From Streptomyces beigongshangae (GTDB lineage Bacteria > Actinomycetota > Actinomycetes > Streptomycetales > Streptomycetaceae): a stretch of 64,000 nucleotides of DNA. Below, one piece after another: positions 35,331-43,925 of this stretch (the stretch's first letter is position 1; each line of letters starts with the position of its first letter). Below the pieces are notes generated by a model that saw only the letters and a program-made list of their open reading frames with translations, did not search any database and was not told the DNA's origin. A program made the translations under genes and the position numbers. The DNA is taken from positions 105,480-169,479 of the forward strand of contig NZ_JAHKJW010000005.1 in NCBI RefSeq assembly GCF_019710745.1, written 5' to 3'.

Positions 35331-37394
35331 ATGAGCAGGAACACCCGCGGCCGCAGCCGCGCGGACTTTCCCGAGGAGGGGAGCGTCATGGCCCCCTACC
35401 CGCTGGCCGGCCAGAGCACGGGCGGCAGCATCGGCGCCTACCTCCTCAACCGGGCCAAGCCGCACCTTCCCCCCTGGCTGGGAGTCGGGGCGGCCGGTGT
35501 GGCCGGAGCGCTCGGAAACTGGCGCTGGGGCGAGTCCGCCGCCGCTGGCGTCGGCCTCACCCTCGCGTCCGTGGCGCTGTCCGGCGCCACCTGGTGGATC
35601 GGCCGCTCCACCAGCGCGCAACGGCGCCTGCACTCCGCGATCACCGTGGCGTCCGGGTCGGCCTGGGTGACCGCCGCCTGCCTGGCCGGACCGATGGCCG
35701 GTCCGCTGGACGATCTGTACCTGATGGGCGGGCCCGCGCTGGCGCTGTCCTGGAACGTGCGGATGCTCCTGCGCACCTCCGACCCCTCGGGCGAGAGCGG
35801 CGACAAGGGCCTGCTGGAGAAGGTCGGACTGGCCCGGGCGCAGATCGGCGCGGCGAAGGTGGAGCCCAACCGGGTCACCGCTCCTGTCGCGCTCGCCCCG
35901 GGCGAGCAGACCAACGAGGACATGGCCAAAGCCCTGGGCAACCTCGCCTCCGCCCTGGACCTGCCGACTTCCGCCGTGCGCTACACCCCCGACCCCGACT
36001 CGAACCGGCGTGGGGAGCTGGTCATCGTCCCCGAAGACATGCTGTCGGAGGTGGTGGAGTGGGAGGGACCGTCGAACGTGGGCGGCTCGATCGCCGATCC
36101 GCTGGTCATCGGCCGCTACGACGACGGCGCCCCGCTGCTCATCTGGCTGCCCGGCGACCCGGAGGCGGGCCGCAACTCCACCCACATCCTCATTGCCGGC
36201 GGGACCGGCTCCGGCAAGGGCGACGCCGCCCTCAACCTCCTCACCGAGGTGCTCTCGCGCCGGGACGTCATCGTGTGGTTCTCCGACCCCAAGATGTACC
36301 AGGACTTCGCCACCCTGCGCCCCGCCCTCGACTGGGCCGCGGAAGGCGGCGCATCCACAGAGATCCAGGTGGCCGCGGTGGAAGCCGTCATCCCCGCCCG
36401 TACCCGCTGGCTGGGGGCGCACGGCTACCGCCAGTGGGTCCCCGAAGCCGCTAAGACACAGAACAGCGCCGAGCACACCTGCCGGCCGGACGGGACGGCG
36501 TGCGGGTGCGCGGGGATGCCGTTCCTGGTCACCTGGTTCGAGGAGGCCGCCAACACCCTGCGCGCGCTGGGTGATAGCGCGTTCACCGGCATCGCCCAGG
36601 AAGCCCGCTCCGCGGGCGTCTGCCTGATCGTCTCCCTTCAGCGCCCCTCCTACGACCAGATGTCGACCAGCACGCGTGCGTCCCTGCCATCGGTCATCGC
36701 CCTCGGGTGCGACCCGCGGGACGAGGGATTCTCCCTGCCGGACGAGGTGCTGGCCGCGGGCGCGCACCCCGGGGCGTGGGGCAACCGGCGGCCCGGCTAC
36801 TGCTACGCCGTCTCCCCCGGCATCCCCGAGGACCGCTACGCCTCCCCGGGCCGCACCCGGCGCTTCACCCACCGGGCACTGCCGGTCATGGAAATGCTCG
36901 CCACCTGGACCCAGCGCAACGGCGCCGGCGCCGACCCCGTCACTGCCGGGGCCGCTCGCAGCGTCGCCGGCACCGCCTACACCGGCCGCCCCGACGAAGA
37001 CGCCGCCGCGCAGCCGGCAGGACTGCGGGCCGTTCAGGAGGACGACATGGACACCGTCGGCCCGCGGGTGGACCCGGAAGACGTCGACATCGATCCGGAA
37101 GCCGACCTGCCCGGCGCGCAGGCCGGCGACGATACGCCGATCTTCGGGCAGGAGTCGGGGCGTAAGCCGTCGCCGGAGGAGGCGCGGGAACTGTTCGCCC
37201 AAGCGCTCGCGGAGTTCGAGCACAACGGACAGATGATCGTGGGCCCGGTCGACTTCATGGACTGGTGCGACCGGCACAACCTGGGTCGCTCCTGGGTGTC
37301 CAAGCGGCTGAAGGAAGCCGCCCTCGACGGCCGCCTGGAAGCGACGAACATCACCGGCCGTTGGCGCATCGTCCCCGTCCTCACGGCCGCCTGA
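35331..37394 (+). CDS. traB: TraB-type FtsK/SpoIIIE DNA translocase
   Basis: A 687-residue conjugation protein. Hydrophobic segments occur near residues 42-135, then the FtsK/SpoIIIE motor with Walker A (IAGGTGSGKGD, near residue 285) and Walker B-type FLVTWFEEAAN (near 400). The C-terminal ~85 residues form a winged helix (DFMDWCDRHNLGRSWVSKRLKEA), as in TraB proteins that recognise short repeats at clt. In Streptomyces one such hexameric translocase moves double-stranded DNA between mycelia. The winged-helix end and the repeat-rich DNA just downstream fit that model. ATG after AAAGGGAGG; a second ATG lies at 35388. Confidence 0.92.
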   Translation: MSRNTRGRSRADFPEEGSVMAPYPLAGQSTGGSIGAYLLNRAKPHLPPWLGVGAAGVAGALGNWRWGESAAAGVGLTLASVALSGATWWIGRSTSAQRRLHSAITVASGSAWVTAACLAGPMAGPLDDLYLMGGPALALSWNVRMLLRTSDPSGESGDKGLLEKVGLARAQIGAAKVEPNRVTAPVALAPGEQTNEDMAKALGNLASALDLPTSAVRYTPDPDSNRRGELVIVPEDMLSEVVEWEGPSNVGGSIADPLVIGRYDDGAPLLIWLPGDPEAGRNSTHILIAGGTGSGKGDAALNLLTEVLSRRDVIVWFSDPKMYQDFATLRPALDWAAEGGASTEIQVAAVEAVIPARTRWLGAHGYRQWVPEAAKTQNSAEHTCRPDGTACGCAGMPFLVTWFEEAANTLRALGDSAFTGIAQEARSAGVCLIVSLQRPSYDQMSTSTRASLPSVIALGCDPRDEGFSLPDEVLAAGAHPGAWGNRRPGYCYAVSPGIPEDRYASPGRTRRFTHRALPVMEMLATWTQRNGAGADPVTAGAARSVAGTAYTGRPDEDAAAQPAGLRAVQEDDMDTVGPRVDPEDVDIDPEADLPGAQAGDDTPIFGQESGRKPSPEEARELFAQALAEFEHNGQMIVGPVDFMDWCDRHNLGRSWVSKRLKEAALDGRLEATNITGRWRIVPVLTAA

Positions 37395-37399
37395 CGCCC

Positions 37400-37501
37400 G
37401 TCACACGTGACGGGCCCGTCACACCCAAACCCCTAGGCAGACACGGGTGTGACGCGTCATCACACCCGCCCGTCACACCCTCTGACGCCTACGCGTCACA
37501 C
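37400..37501. other. Candidate clt: cluster of GTCACAC repeats
   Basis: Directly after traB, GTCACAC occurs at 37400, 37418, 37472 and 37495, its complement GTGTGAC at 37447, and ATCACAC near 37459, all within about 100 bp. Streptomyces TraB translocases bind 8-bp repeats at a locus near the traB gene. The CCCCTAGGCA motif at about 37430 is a second signal here. Function is inferred from position and repetition. Confidence 0.55.
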
Positions 37502-37566
37502 CCACCCGCACGCGCCCGCACGCCCCTGCGGACGCGTGCGCTCGGCTCACCCGAAGGGAGCCGTCG

Positions 37567-37878
37567 ATGGCTCACCGAGACCCGCCGGGGATCATCGCCC
37601 CGCACGTCCCCGCCGACGCCTACCGCCGCGCCGAAGCCACTGGCGCGCCGGTCGTCATCGTCGTCCACACCACCGGCCCGGCCGGCCTTCCGTGGCGCCG
37701 GATCCTCATCCCGCTCGCCGTCGCCGCAGCCGCGGCCCTGGGCGGCTGGGGGCTGGTCGTCGCGCTGTGCGCGCTGCTCGACGCCGCCGCCCACACCGCA
37801 ACCGTCATCGCCGGAGCCGCCGGACCCCTCGGCATCGGAGGAATCACCCTCCGCCTCACCCGCACCAAGCACCTCTAG
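37567..37878 (+). CDS. Small AICE membrane protein
   Basis: A 103-residue protein with a short soluble N terminus and two hydrophobic segments (ILIPLAVAAAAALGGWGLVV; IAGAAGPLGIGGITL). It lies between the candidate clt and the methyltransferase gene and has a GAAGGGAG site before the ATG. Likely a transfer accessory (Spd-like) protein; no firm family. Confidence 0.65.
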   Translation: MAHRDPPGIIAPHVPADAYRRAEATGAPVVIVVHTTGPAGLPWRRILIPLAVAAAAALGGWGLVVALCALLDAAAHTATVIAGAAGPLGIGGITLRLTRTKHL

Positions 37879-37966
37879 CTACGCCCGGGGCGACCGCCCC
37901 TCTCGGCAAAGATTCGCGGTCGCCCCGGCCCAACCGTCCTCAACAGACCTGTTGGAGGTCTCCAGC

Positions 37967-38659
37967 ATGACCCAACCCACCACGATCCGGCGAGTGCGCG
38001 GCCACCGGCCGCGGCTGCTGGACGCGTTCTGCCGCCAGGGCGGAGCAGGCAAAGGCTACAACGACGCCGGTTTTGACGTGACCGGCATCGACATCGACCC
38101 CCAGCCGCTCTACCCCTACCGGTTCGTCCAGGGCGACGCGGTCGACTTCATCCGCGAGCACGGAGCCGAATTCGACTTCATCCACACCTCACCCCCGTGC
38201 CAGCTCGACAGCGACTGCCAGCGCCTGCACAGCAACACCCACCCCGACCTCATCGAGCCCACCCGCGCCGCCCTGGAAACGACCGGCCGCCCGTGGGTGA
38301 TCGAGAACGTACGGGGTGCGCTGCCCAAGCTCCGTGAACCGGTGATGCTCTGCGGGACGATGTTCGCCCTGAAGACCTACCGGCACCGGTACTTCGAGCC
38401 CGGCGGCGGCTTCACGCTCGACCAGCCTCCGCATCCGGCGCACACGGTGCCGCAGGCGAAGATGGGCCGCCCCGTCCCGCCGGGTCACTACGGGCAGTTC
38501 GTCGGCAACTTCTCCGGCGTGCCCCTCGCCCGCCGCGTCATGGGCGTGCCGTGGATGACCCGCGACGGCATCCGCGAATGCATCCCGCCCGCCTACGCCG
38601 AACACATCGGCCGCACCGCCCTGCGCTCCCTGGCTCCCGCGTGGGAGGTGGCGGCATGA
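37967..38659 (+). CDS. Small C5-cytosine DNA methyltransferase
   Basis: A 230-residue protein. The SAM-binding motif is LLDAFCRQGGAGKGYNDAGF (the usual FxGxG form altered), and acidic loop DIDPQPLYPY follows. TSPPCQ holds the catalytic Cys of motif IV and ENVRGAL is motif VI. The target-recognition region is short, as in phage and element enzymes. It is unpaired with a restriction gene here, so it may protect or mark the element's own DNA. GTTGGAGG precedes the ATG; its stop overlaps the next gene's start. Confidence 0.85.
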   Translation: MTQPTTIRRVRGHRPRLLDAFCRQGGAGKGYNDAGFDVTGIDIDPQPLYPYRFVQGDAVDFIREHGAEFDFIHTSPPCQLDSDCQRLHSNTHPDLIEPTRAALETTGRPWVIENVRGALPKLREPVMLCGTMFALKTYRHRYFEPGGGFTLDQPPHPAHTVPQAKMGRPVPPGHYGQFVGNFSGVPLARRVMGVPWMTRDGIRECIPPAYAEHIGRTALRSLAPAWEVAA

Positions 38660-39522
38660 ACGCAGACCCGACAACCATCCCGCGGGCCCGTACGGCGGGA
38701 GCTCCCGCCGCGGGCTCAATGCGGTTCTACCTGACCACCCACAAACGGCACTGGCTACGCCTGACCGACGTGCCGCTGTTCCTCAAGTCCGAGCACTTCG
38801 ACCGCGCCGTGAAGTGGGACGTGGCCCAAGGCCCGTACGCGGTCGACTCCGGCGGGTTCATGGAACTGAAGGAAAAGGGCACCTGGACCCGCACCCCGCG
38901 CCAGTACATCGACTCTCTGCGCCGCATCTGGGAGCACGCCGGCCCCTACGACTGGGCCGCGCAACAGGACTGGATGTGTGAGGACGCCATCATCCACGGC
39001 GGCACCTTCGGCGGGCAGTACTTCGTCGGCACTCACCTCAGCGTCGCCGAACACCAGCGCCTCACGGTGGCCAACTTCCTGGAACTGCGCTCCCTCGCCC
39101 CGGACCTGCGCATCGCCCCCGTTCTGCAGGGGCGCAGCATCCCGCAATACGAGCGGTGCGTGGAGCTGTTCGAGAACGCCGGGGTCGACCTGCGGCGTGA
39201 GCCGGTAGTGGGGCTCGGGTCGGTGTGCCGGTTGCAGTCCACCCGCGAGGGCGCAGCCATCGTTACCGCGATGGCCGCGCACGGCTTCAAGCTGCACGGC
39301 TTCGGCTTCAAGATCCTGGGCCTGGAACGCGTCGGGCATCTGCTCGCGTCCGCGGACTCCGCCGCGTGGAGCTCCCACGCGCGCCGCCGCCCGCCGCTGC
39401 CCGGCCACCCGCACAAGAACTGCGCGAACTGCATCGACTATGCCCTGAAGTGGCGCGAGCGCGTCATCAGCGCGATCCCTACCCACCGGCAGACGCTGCT
39501 CACCGATCAGGAGGCGGCATGA
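38656..39522 (+). CDS. TGT/DpdA-like transglycosylase family protein
   Basis: A 288-residue protein with the shape of tRNA-guanine transglycosylases. AVDSGGFMEL matches the TGT DSGGFQ segment, and GPYDWAAQQDWMCE carries an acidic motif. IAPVLQGRSIPQYERCVELF and VVGLGSVCR match the VQGG and GLSVGE regions, and LHGFGFKILG and SADSAAWS follow. CANCIDYA with a preceding His suggests a metal site. DpdA relatives in phages and elements insert 7-deazaguanine into DNA. No deazaguanine synthesis genes are in the window, so the host pathway would have to supply the base. It overlaps the methyltransferase gene by ATGA. Confidence 0.75.
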   Translation: MNADPTTIPRARTAGAPAAGSMRFYLTTHKRHWLRLTDVPLFLKSEHFDRAVKWDVAQGPYAVDSGGFMELKEKGTWTRTPRQYIDSLRRIWEHAGPYDWAAQQDWMCEDAIIHGGTFGGQYFVGTHLSVAEHQRLTVANFLELRSLAPDLRIAPVLQGRSIPQYERCVELFENAGVDLRREPVVGLGSVCRLQSTREGAAIVTAMAAHGFKLHGFGFKILGLERVGHLLASADSAAWSSHARRRPPLPGHPHKNCANCIDYALKWRERVISAIPTHRQTLLTDQEAA

Positions 39523-40424
39523 ACACCCACCTGATGAACGCCGCGCTGAACGCTGCTGAGCGCGGCTGGCCCGTCTTCCCCCTGCGGCCGGGCACGAAGC
39601 GGCCCGCCCTGCACAGTGAGACGGCGTGCCCCCGTACCGGCCCGTGTGCGAGTGGCCACGCGAAGTGGGAACAGCGCGCCACCACCGACCCCGACCGTAT
39701 CCGCGCGGCCTGGGCGCGGGCGCCGTTCAACGTCGGCATTGCCACCGGCCCCGCCGGCCTGCTCGTCATCGACCTGGACAGGCCCAAAAGCCAGGACAAC
39801 AGCAACGGCAGTGCGGACGCGCCTTGCGGCGCGGCGACCTTCAAGGCGCTCTGCGAGCGCACCGGGCTCCCCGTCCCGCGCACCCGCACGATCCGGACCG
39901 CGAGCGGCGGGCAGCACCTGTACTTCACCGCCCCCGCCGCGGTGCGGCTGCACAACACCGCCGGGACCCTCGCCCCGCTGGTCGACACCCGGGCATGGGG
40001 CGGCTACGTCGTTGCCGCCGGCAGCACTGTCGACGGCCGCATGTATGAGGTTGCGGGCCCCGCGCTCCTCAGCCCTCTGCCCCCGGCGCTGCTGGCCCTG
40101 CTCGTCCCGCCGCACCCATCCACCTCACCCCGGCCCGCGCCGGCACCGGTGGCGCGCACGGGGCGGGGTGCTGAGGCCGCGCTGATCTGGGGGCGCAGGA
40201 ACGTGCGGCAGGCCCCGGAGGGCACACGCAACGCCCGGCTTCTGGAGAGCGCCCGCGCCATGGGCCGCTTCGTCGCATGGGGCGACATCCCCCGCCACGT
40301 GGTCGAAGACGCTTTTCAAGGAGAGGGAGAGGCCGCCGGACTCACCGCGGCCGAGTGCCGGTCCACGATCCGCAGCGCACTGGACTGGTCAATCCGTACA
40401 TGCCGCCCGAGGACGGCAGCATGA
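39519..40424 (+). CDS. AICE replication protein, Prim-Pol domain
   Basis: A 301-residue bifunctional primase/polymerase-type protein. It starts with AALNAAERGWPVFPLRPGTK. Catalytic Asp residues lie in LLVIDLDRP, and ASGGQHLYFTAP holds the His motif. The C-terminal helical part (about 225-300) resembles that of the chromosomal protein at 25431. With the DUF3631 ATPase downstream it forms a RepPP-type replication module. ATGA overlaps on both sides couple it to its neighbours. Confidence 0.88.
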   Translation: MNTHLMNAALNAAERGWPVFPLRPGTKRPALHSETACPRTGPCASGHAKWEQRATTDPDRIRAAWARAPFNVGIATGPAGLLVIDLDRPKSQDNSNGSADAPCGAATFKALCERTGLPVPRTRTIRTASGGQHLYFTAPAAVRLHNTAGTLAPLVDTRAWGGYVVAAGSTVDGRMYEVAGPALLSPLPPALLALLVPPHPSTSPRPAPAPVARTGRGAEAALIWGRRNVRQAPEGTRNARLLESARAMGRFVAWGDIPRHVVEDAFQGEGEAAGLTAAECRSTIRSALDWSIRTCRPRTAA

Positions 40425-40762
40425 CCAGCCACCCCGTCCCCCTCTTGAAAAGCATCCCCGGCACCCCCACCGGGTCCGGCATCGCCGAACCGGCCGATCC
40501 CGCGACCGGCCGTAGCGCGCCGAAGGTCGCCGCCGAAGGCGTCCGCATTGCTTTTGGCCGTGACCCGGACGTGGTCACCGTCTCCGGCATCTGGCAGGGG
40601 TTGCAGGTGCAGTTCACCCACCCGCCCGTAGCCGACTGGCTCTGTGCCTGCGGGCACCACGAACGCGTCCGGGGCCGTTCTGCCGTCATCGAACTCACCA
40701 TCCGCGTCACCGTCGGCATCTGCCCGCACGGCACCACGCAGGAAGGAAGGGCCGCCGCATGA
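40421..40762 (+). CDS. Small AICE protein with Cys/His motif
   Basis: A 113-residue protein between the two replication genes, overlapping both by ATGA. The C-terminal half has CACGHHERVRG and later CPHG, a possible zinc site. It probably assists the primase or helicase. No family recognised. Confidence 0.65.
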   Translation: MTSHPVPLLKSIPGTPTGSGIAEPADPATGRSAPKVAAEGVRIAFGRDPDVVTVSGIWQGLQVQFTHPPVADWLCACGHHERVRGRSAVIELTIRVTVGICPHGTTQEGRAAA

Positions 40763-41916
40763 GCGCACCCGACCCCATCGACGGCGCGACGCTGCTGGAT
40801 GAGGTGGAAGCCTTCCACCGGCGCTTCAACGTCTTTCCCACCGAAGCCGCCTACGTCGCTGTCACCCTGTGGGACGCCCACGCCCACCTGCTCGACGCGT
40901 TCGACTCCACACCCCGGCTCGCGTTCCTCTCACCCGAACCCGGGTCGGGGAAGTCCCGAGCGCTGGAGGTGGTGGAAGCTCTCGTGCCGCGGTCCATGGC
41001 CGCAGTCGACGCCTCCGCCTCCGCGCTGTTCCGCTCCGTGTCCGGCGTTGACGGTGGCCGGCCCACGATCCTGTTCGACGAGATTGACACGATCTTCGGG
41101 CCGAAAGCCGGGGAGAACGAACAGCTCCGCGGGTTCATCAACGCCGGCCACACCCGCGGACGCGTCATGTACCGGTGCGTCGGGGACGGCTCCAACCAGC
41201 AGGTACAGGGCTTCCCCTCGTACTGCGCCGTCGCGGTCGCCGGACTCGGCTCCCTGCCCGACACGATCATGACGCGGTCCGTCATCGTCCGCATGCGCCG
41301 GCGGGCCCGCAACGAGACGATCGAGCAGTGGCGCACCCGCATCCACGTGCGGGAGGGCAACGCCCTGCGGGACCGGCTCGCCAAGTGGGCCGAAACCGTC
41401 CAGGACCAGGTCACCGACGTCTTCCCCGAGATGCCCGAAGGGGTGGCCGACCGGCCCGCGGACGTGTGGGAACCCCTGCTGGCCATCGCGGACGCGGTCG
41501 GCGGGCACTGGCCGCAGCGGGCCCGGGAAGCCTGCCTGACCATGGTCAAAGCCTCTCGCGCCAACGACAAGGGCAGCATCGGCGTCCGGCTCCTGACCGA
41601 CCTGCGCGACCACGTCCTGGCTGGCATCGACCGCCTGCCCACCGTCGCCATCTTGGACCGGCTCAACGCCCTCGATGACGCGCCGTGGGCCGACTTCAAC
41701 GGCAAGCCGCTCGACTCCCGTCGGCTCTCCAAGATGCTCAGCGAGTACGTCACCGCCGACGGAGATCCGATCAGCTCCCGCAACATCAAAACCGGCGGGG
41801 GCGGGGTCCTCAAGGGCTACTACGCCACCGATCTGCACGACGCGTGGCAACGCTACTGCCCCCCACCCCCGGAAAGTCCGCTACCTCCGCTACCGGGCAC
41901 CGAAAACACGGCCTGA
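40759..41916 (+). CDS. DUF3631 ATPase/helicase-like replication protein
   Basis: A 385-residue P-loop ATPase. Walker A is SPEPGSGKSRALEV (near residue 57) and Walker B is TILFDEIDTIFG (near 98). The DUF3631 C-terminal region includes IGVRLLTDLRDHVL and RLSKMLSEYV. In AICEs this domain is often fused or adjacent to Prim-Pol and serves as the replicative helicase part. The last codons fall in the CCGCTACC repeats that continue downstream. Confidence 0.88.
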   Translation: MSAPDPIDGATLLDEVEAFHRRFNVFPTEAAYVAVTLWDAHAHLLDAFDSTPRLAFLSPEPGSGKSRALEVVEALVPRSMAAVDASASALFRSVSGVDGGRPTILFDEIDTIFGPKAGENEQLRGFINAGHTRGRVMYRCVGDGSNQQVQGFPSYCAVAVAGLGSLPDTIMTRSVIVRMRRRARNETIEQWRTRIHVREGNALRDRLAKWAETVQDQVTDVFPEMPEGVADRPADVWEPLLAIADAVGGHWPQRAREACLTMVKASRANDKGSIGVRLLTDLRDHVLAGIDRLPTVAILDRLNALDDAPWADFNGKPLDSRRLSKMLSEYVTADGDPISSRNIKTGGGGVLKGYYATDLHDAWQRYCPPPPESPLPPLPGTENTA

Positions 41917-42051
41917 CCAGCAACAACACGGTAGCGGCAACCGGCACCAGTTGCCGCTACCCCAACGCTACCCATCCGCTACCGCTACCCCTTCCCGCTA
42001 CCTCAAACAGGCCCCTGACCTGCACGGTAGCGGCGGTAGCGGAAGTAGCGG
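41878..42051. repeat. Iteron-like array of CCGCTACC octamers
   Basis: The octamer CCGCTACC or its complement GGTAGCGG occurs nine times exactly, at 41878, 41887, 41930 (complement), 41954, 41976, 41982, 41995, 42026 (complement) and 42035 (complement). One-base variants lie at 41965 and 42044. The array starts in the 3' end of the DUF3631 gene and ends before xis. Such clustering is typical of iteron origins or of arm-type sites for Xis/Int. It lies directly after the replication genes, so a replication origin is the leading idea. Confidence 0.75.
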
Positions 42052-42100
42052 ACTTCCCAGAGGGACCCCGGGACGTCTCACCCGAGAAGGAGTCACGGCC

Positions 42101-42286
42101 TTGCCCAGCACCGAGAAGCTCGAACTCCGCGAAGTCCTCAAAGAGATCAAGATGAGCCGCGCCGCGTTCTACCGGATGCGCGCCCGCGGCAAGGCTCCCA
42201 AGCTCATCAAGCTCCCCAACGGGCAACTCCGCTGCCGAAGGAGCGACCTTGACGCGTGGTGGGCGAAGCACGAGATGAGCGTCTGA
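42101..42286 (+). CDS. xis: Excisionase-like helix-turn-helix protein
   Basis: A 61-residue MerR/AlpA-like DNA-binding protein: LREVLKEIKMSRAAFYRMRARGKAPK followed by a wing (KLPNGQLRCRRSDLDAWW). TTG start at 42101, eight bases after GAAGGAG, which is a better choice than any upstream codon. It directly precedes int, the usual place of xis in AICEs; it directs excision with the integrase. Confidence 0.85.
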   Translation: MPSTEKLELREVLKEIKMSRAAFYRMRARGKAPKLIKLPNGQLRCRRSDLDAWWAKHEMSV

Positions 42287-42300
42287 ACTAGACCGCCCCG

Positions 42301-42334
42301 GAGGGGCCCCGCCGACTGATCGGCGGGGCCCCTC
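42301..42334 (+). terminator. Stem-loop between xis and int
   Basis: A perfect 15-bp G+C-rich inverted repeat with a CTGA loop, 14 bases after the xis stop and 20 bases before int. It may reduce read-through from the replication/xis transcript into int. Confidence 0.75.
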
Positions 42335-42354
42335 CTTCCGTGTGAGGGAGATCA

Positions 42355-43731
42355 ATGCACAGCTACGACGTGCGCCTTTGGAGCGTGCGGAAACGCCCCA
42401 GCAAGGCAGCTCCGTTCCAACTTCGCTGGCAGGTGGATGGGACGGAGTTTCAGGAGAGGTTCACGACCAAGACGCTCGCGGACGCCCGCCGGGCGGAGCT
42501 CCTGACGGCTACCCGGAAGGGCGAGCCATTCGATGCAGAGACCGGGCTCCCCGTCTCCGAGGTGCGTGAGCGCAACCGCACGAGCTGGTACGCCCACGCG
42601 CGTGCTCACGCCGCCCGGAAGTGGCCGACAGCGGCAGCGAAGCACCGGGCGAGCATCGCGGAGAGCCTGACCATCGCCACGATGGCGTTGTGCCCTGCGG
42701 GCCGCGGGCGCCCGGAAGACGAGTTGCTGCGCCGCGCCCTCTATCAGTGGGGGTTCAATGCCGGTCGTCATGACCAGGACCCTCCGGAAGCGGAGGCCGG
42801 AGCCCTGGCATGGGTAGAGCGCAATGCGCCGGCCGTGGTCGACCTGGACAACGCCAAGCGCGTGCGCACCGTGCTGGAACACCTGGCCAAGCGGCAGGAC
42901 GGAAAGCCAGCCGCAGCGAACACCTTTCGGCGCCGCCGTGCGGTGCTGAGCAATTGCCTCCGTCTGGCCGTCGAACACGAGTTGCTGCCCGGCAATCCCT
43001 TGCTTCGGGTGCACTGGGAGACCCCCAAAACCGTGGAAGAGCTGGACGTACGCAGCGTTGCCACACCCGCCCAAGCGCGGGCGCTGCTGGACGCCGTCCG
43101 CGCGCAGGGTCCGCGCGGTGCTCACCTGGTCGCGTTCTTCGCCTGCATCTACTACGCCGCGATGCGACCCGAGGAAGTGTCCATGCTGAGTCCGGACCAG
43201 TGTGAACTGCCCGACGAGGGATGGGGGCGGCTCATGCTCGCCGGCGCCCGCCCGCAGGTGGGTTCCGCCTGGACCGACGACGGCAAGCCGTACGAGGAAC
43301 GGCAACTGAAGCACCGAGCCCTCCGCGCGGTTCGGCCCGTTCCCATTCCGCCGGTCCTGGTCGCCATCCTGCGGACGCACATCAAGACGTTCGGCACCAC
43401 GGCCGGTAGCCAACTGTTCAGCGCGGTACGGGGCGGCCCGGTCCGCTCGCAGGAGTACGGCGCGGTGTGGAAGGAGGCTCGCAGGAAGGCGCTCACCGCC
43501 GCGCAGGTGGCCTCTCCGCTGGCCGCCATTCCGTACGACCTACGGCACGCCTGTGTGTCGTTCTGGCTCCGCTCAGGGGTGAGCCTCGCCGAGACGGCAC
43601 GGCGCGCGGGACAGAGCGTCGCCGTCCTCCAGCGCTACTACGCCAAGGTGCTGGACGGCGAGGAATCGAAGATGAACGCCCTGATCGAGCAGGGGTTGGC
43701 GGAGCACGGAGAGGGAGCCGAGGGGCCCTGA
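42355..43731 (+). CDS. int: AICE tyrosine integrase
   Basis: A 458-residue tyrosine recombinase. The N-terminal arm/core-binding domains (about 1-215) include RNRTSWYAHARAHAARKWP. The catalytic domain has AAMRPEEVSML (first Arg), YDLRHACVSFWL (box II, Tyr in the first position instead of the usual His, as in related Streptomyces integrases), RRAGQSVAVL and the nucleophile in QRYYAKVLDGEE. It is full length and adjacent to the intact tRNA-Ser it would use as attB. ATG after GTGAGGGAG. Confidence 0.93.
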   Translation: MHSYDVRLWSVRKRPSKAAPFQLRWQVDGTEFQERFTTKTLADARRAELLTATRKGEPFDAETGLPVSEVRERNRTSWYAHARAHAARKWPTAAAKHRASIAESLTIATMALCPAGRGRPEDELLRRALYQWGFNAGRHDQDPPEAEAGALAWVERNAPAVVDLDNAKRVRTVLEHLAKRQDGKPAAANTFRRRRAVLSNCLRLAVEHELLPGNPLLRVHWETPKTVEELDVRSVATPAQARALLDAVRAQGPRGAHLVAFFACIYYAAMRPEEVSMLSPDQCELPDEGWGRLMLAGARPQVGSAWTDDGKPYEERQLKHRALRAVRPVPIPPVLVAILRTHIKTFGTTAGSQLFSAVRGGPVRSQEYGAVWKEARRKALTAAQVASPLAAIPYDLRHACVSFWLRSGVSLAETARRAGQSVAVLQRYYAKVLDGEESKMNALIEQGLAEHGEGAEGP

Positions 43732-43806
43732 ATCCTGGCCGCAGGTTGGCCGCACGCGCTGGTCAGGAGTGGGATACCACCGAATCAGGGTGAGACAAGG
43801 TCACAC

Positions 43807-43842
43807 AGAAGGGGTGCCGCTCCGGAGAGTGGCACCCCTTCT
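43807..43842 (+). terminator. Stem-loop after int
   Basis: 12-bp arms AGAAGGGGTGCC and GGCACCCCTTCT with a 12-base loop, 75 bases after the integrase stop. It separates int from the convergently transcribed tRNA-Ser. Confidence 0.8.
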
Positions 43843-43865
43843 GACCTGCACAACGTCTGACCTGC

Positions 43866-43925
43866 GCGGTGGGTGTGGGATTTGAACCCACGGTCACATC
43901 GCTGCGACGACGGTTTTCAAGACCG
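43866..43925. other. AICE right attachment site (60-bp direct repeat)
   Basis: Identical to 27726-27785 over 60 bp. It coincides with the 3' part of the intact tRNA-Ser(TGA), so integration restores the tRNA at this end, next to int. Confidence 0.95.

Larger units (their letters stand above)
27726..43925. mobile_element. Actinomycete integrative and conjugative element in tRNA-Ser(TGA)
   Basis: A 16.2-kb element flanked by perfect 60-bp repeats. It holds all expected AICE modules: int (42355) and xis (42101) next to the intact tRNA; a Prim-Pol/DUF3631 replication module (39519-41916) with an iteron-like array; a TraB/FtsK translocase (35331) with accessory membrane proteins; and regulatory genes. 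The cargo is a DUF4365 gene pair and a PP2C/HTH pair. Int, rep and tra genes look intact, so the element may still be active. Confidence 0.93.

Noticed and set aside
41878..42051. CRISPR array
   Set aside because: The repeats are only 8 bp, irregularly spaced and in both orientations, with no spacers of constant length and no cas genes in the window.
41675..42100. In-frame N-terminal extension of xis
   Set aside because: It runs antiparallel in composition through the rep gene and iteron array; TTG 42101 has a proper GAAGGAG site and gives a normal-length Xis.
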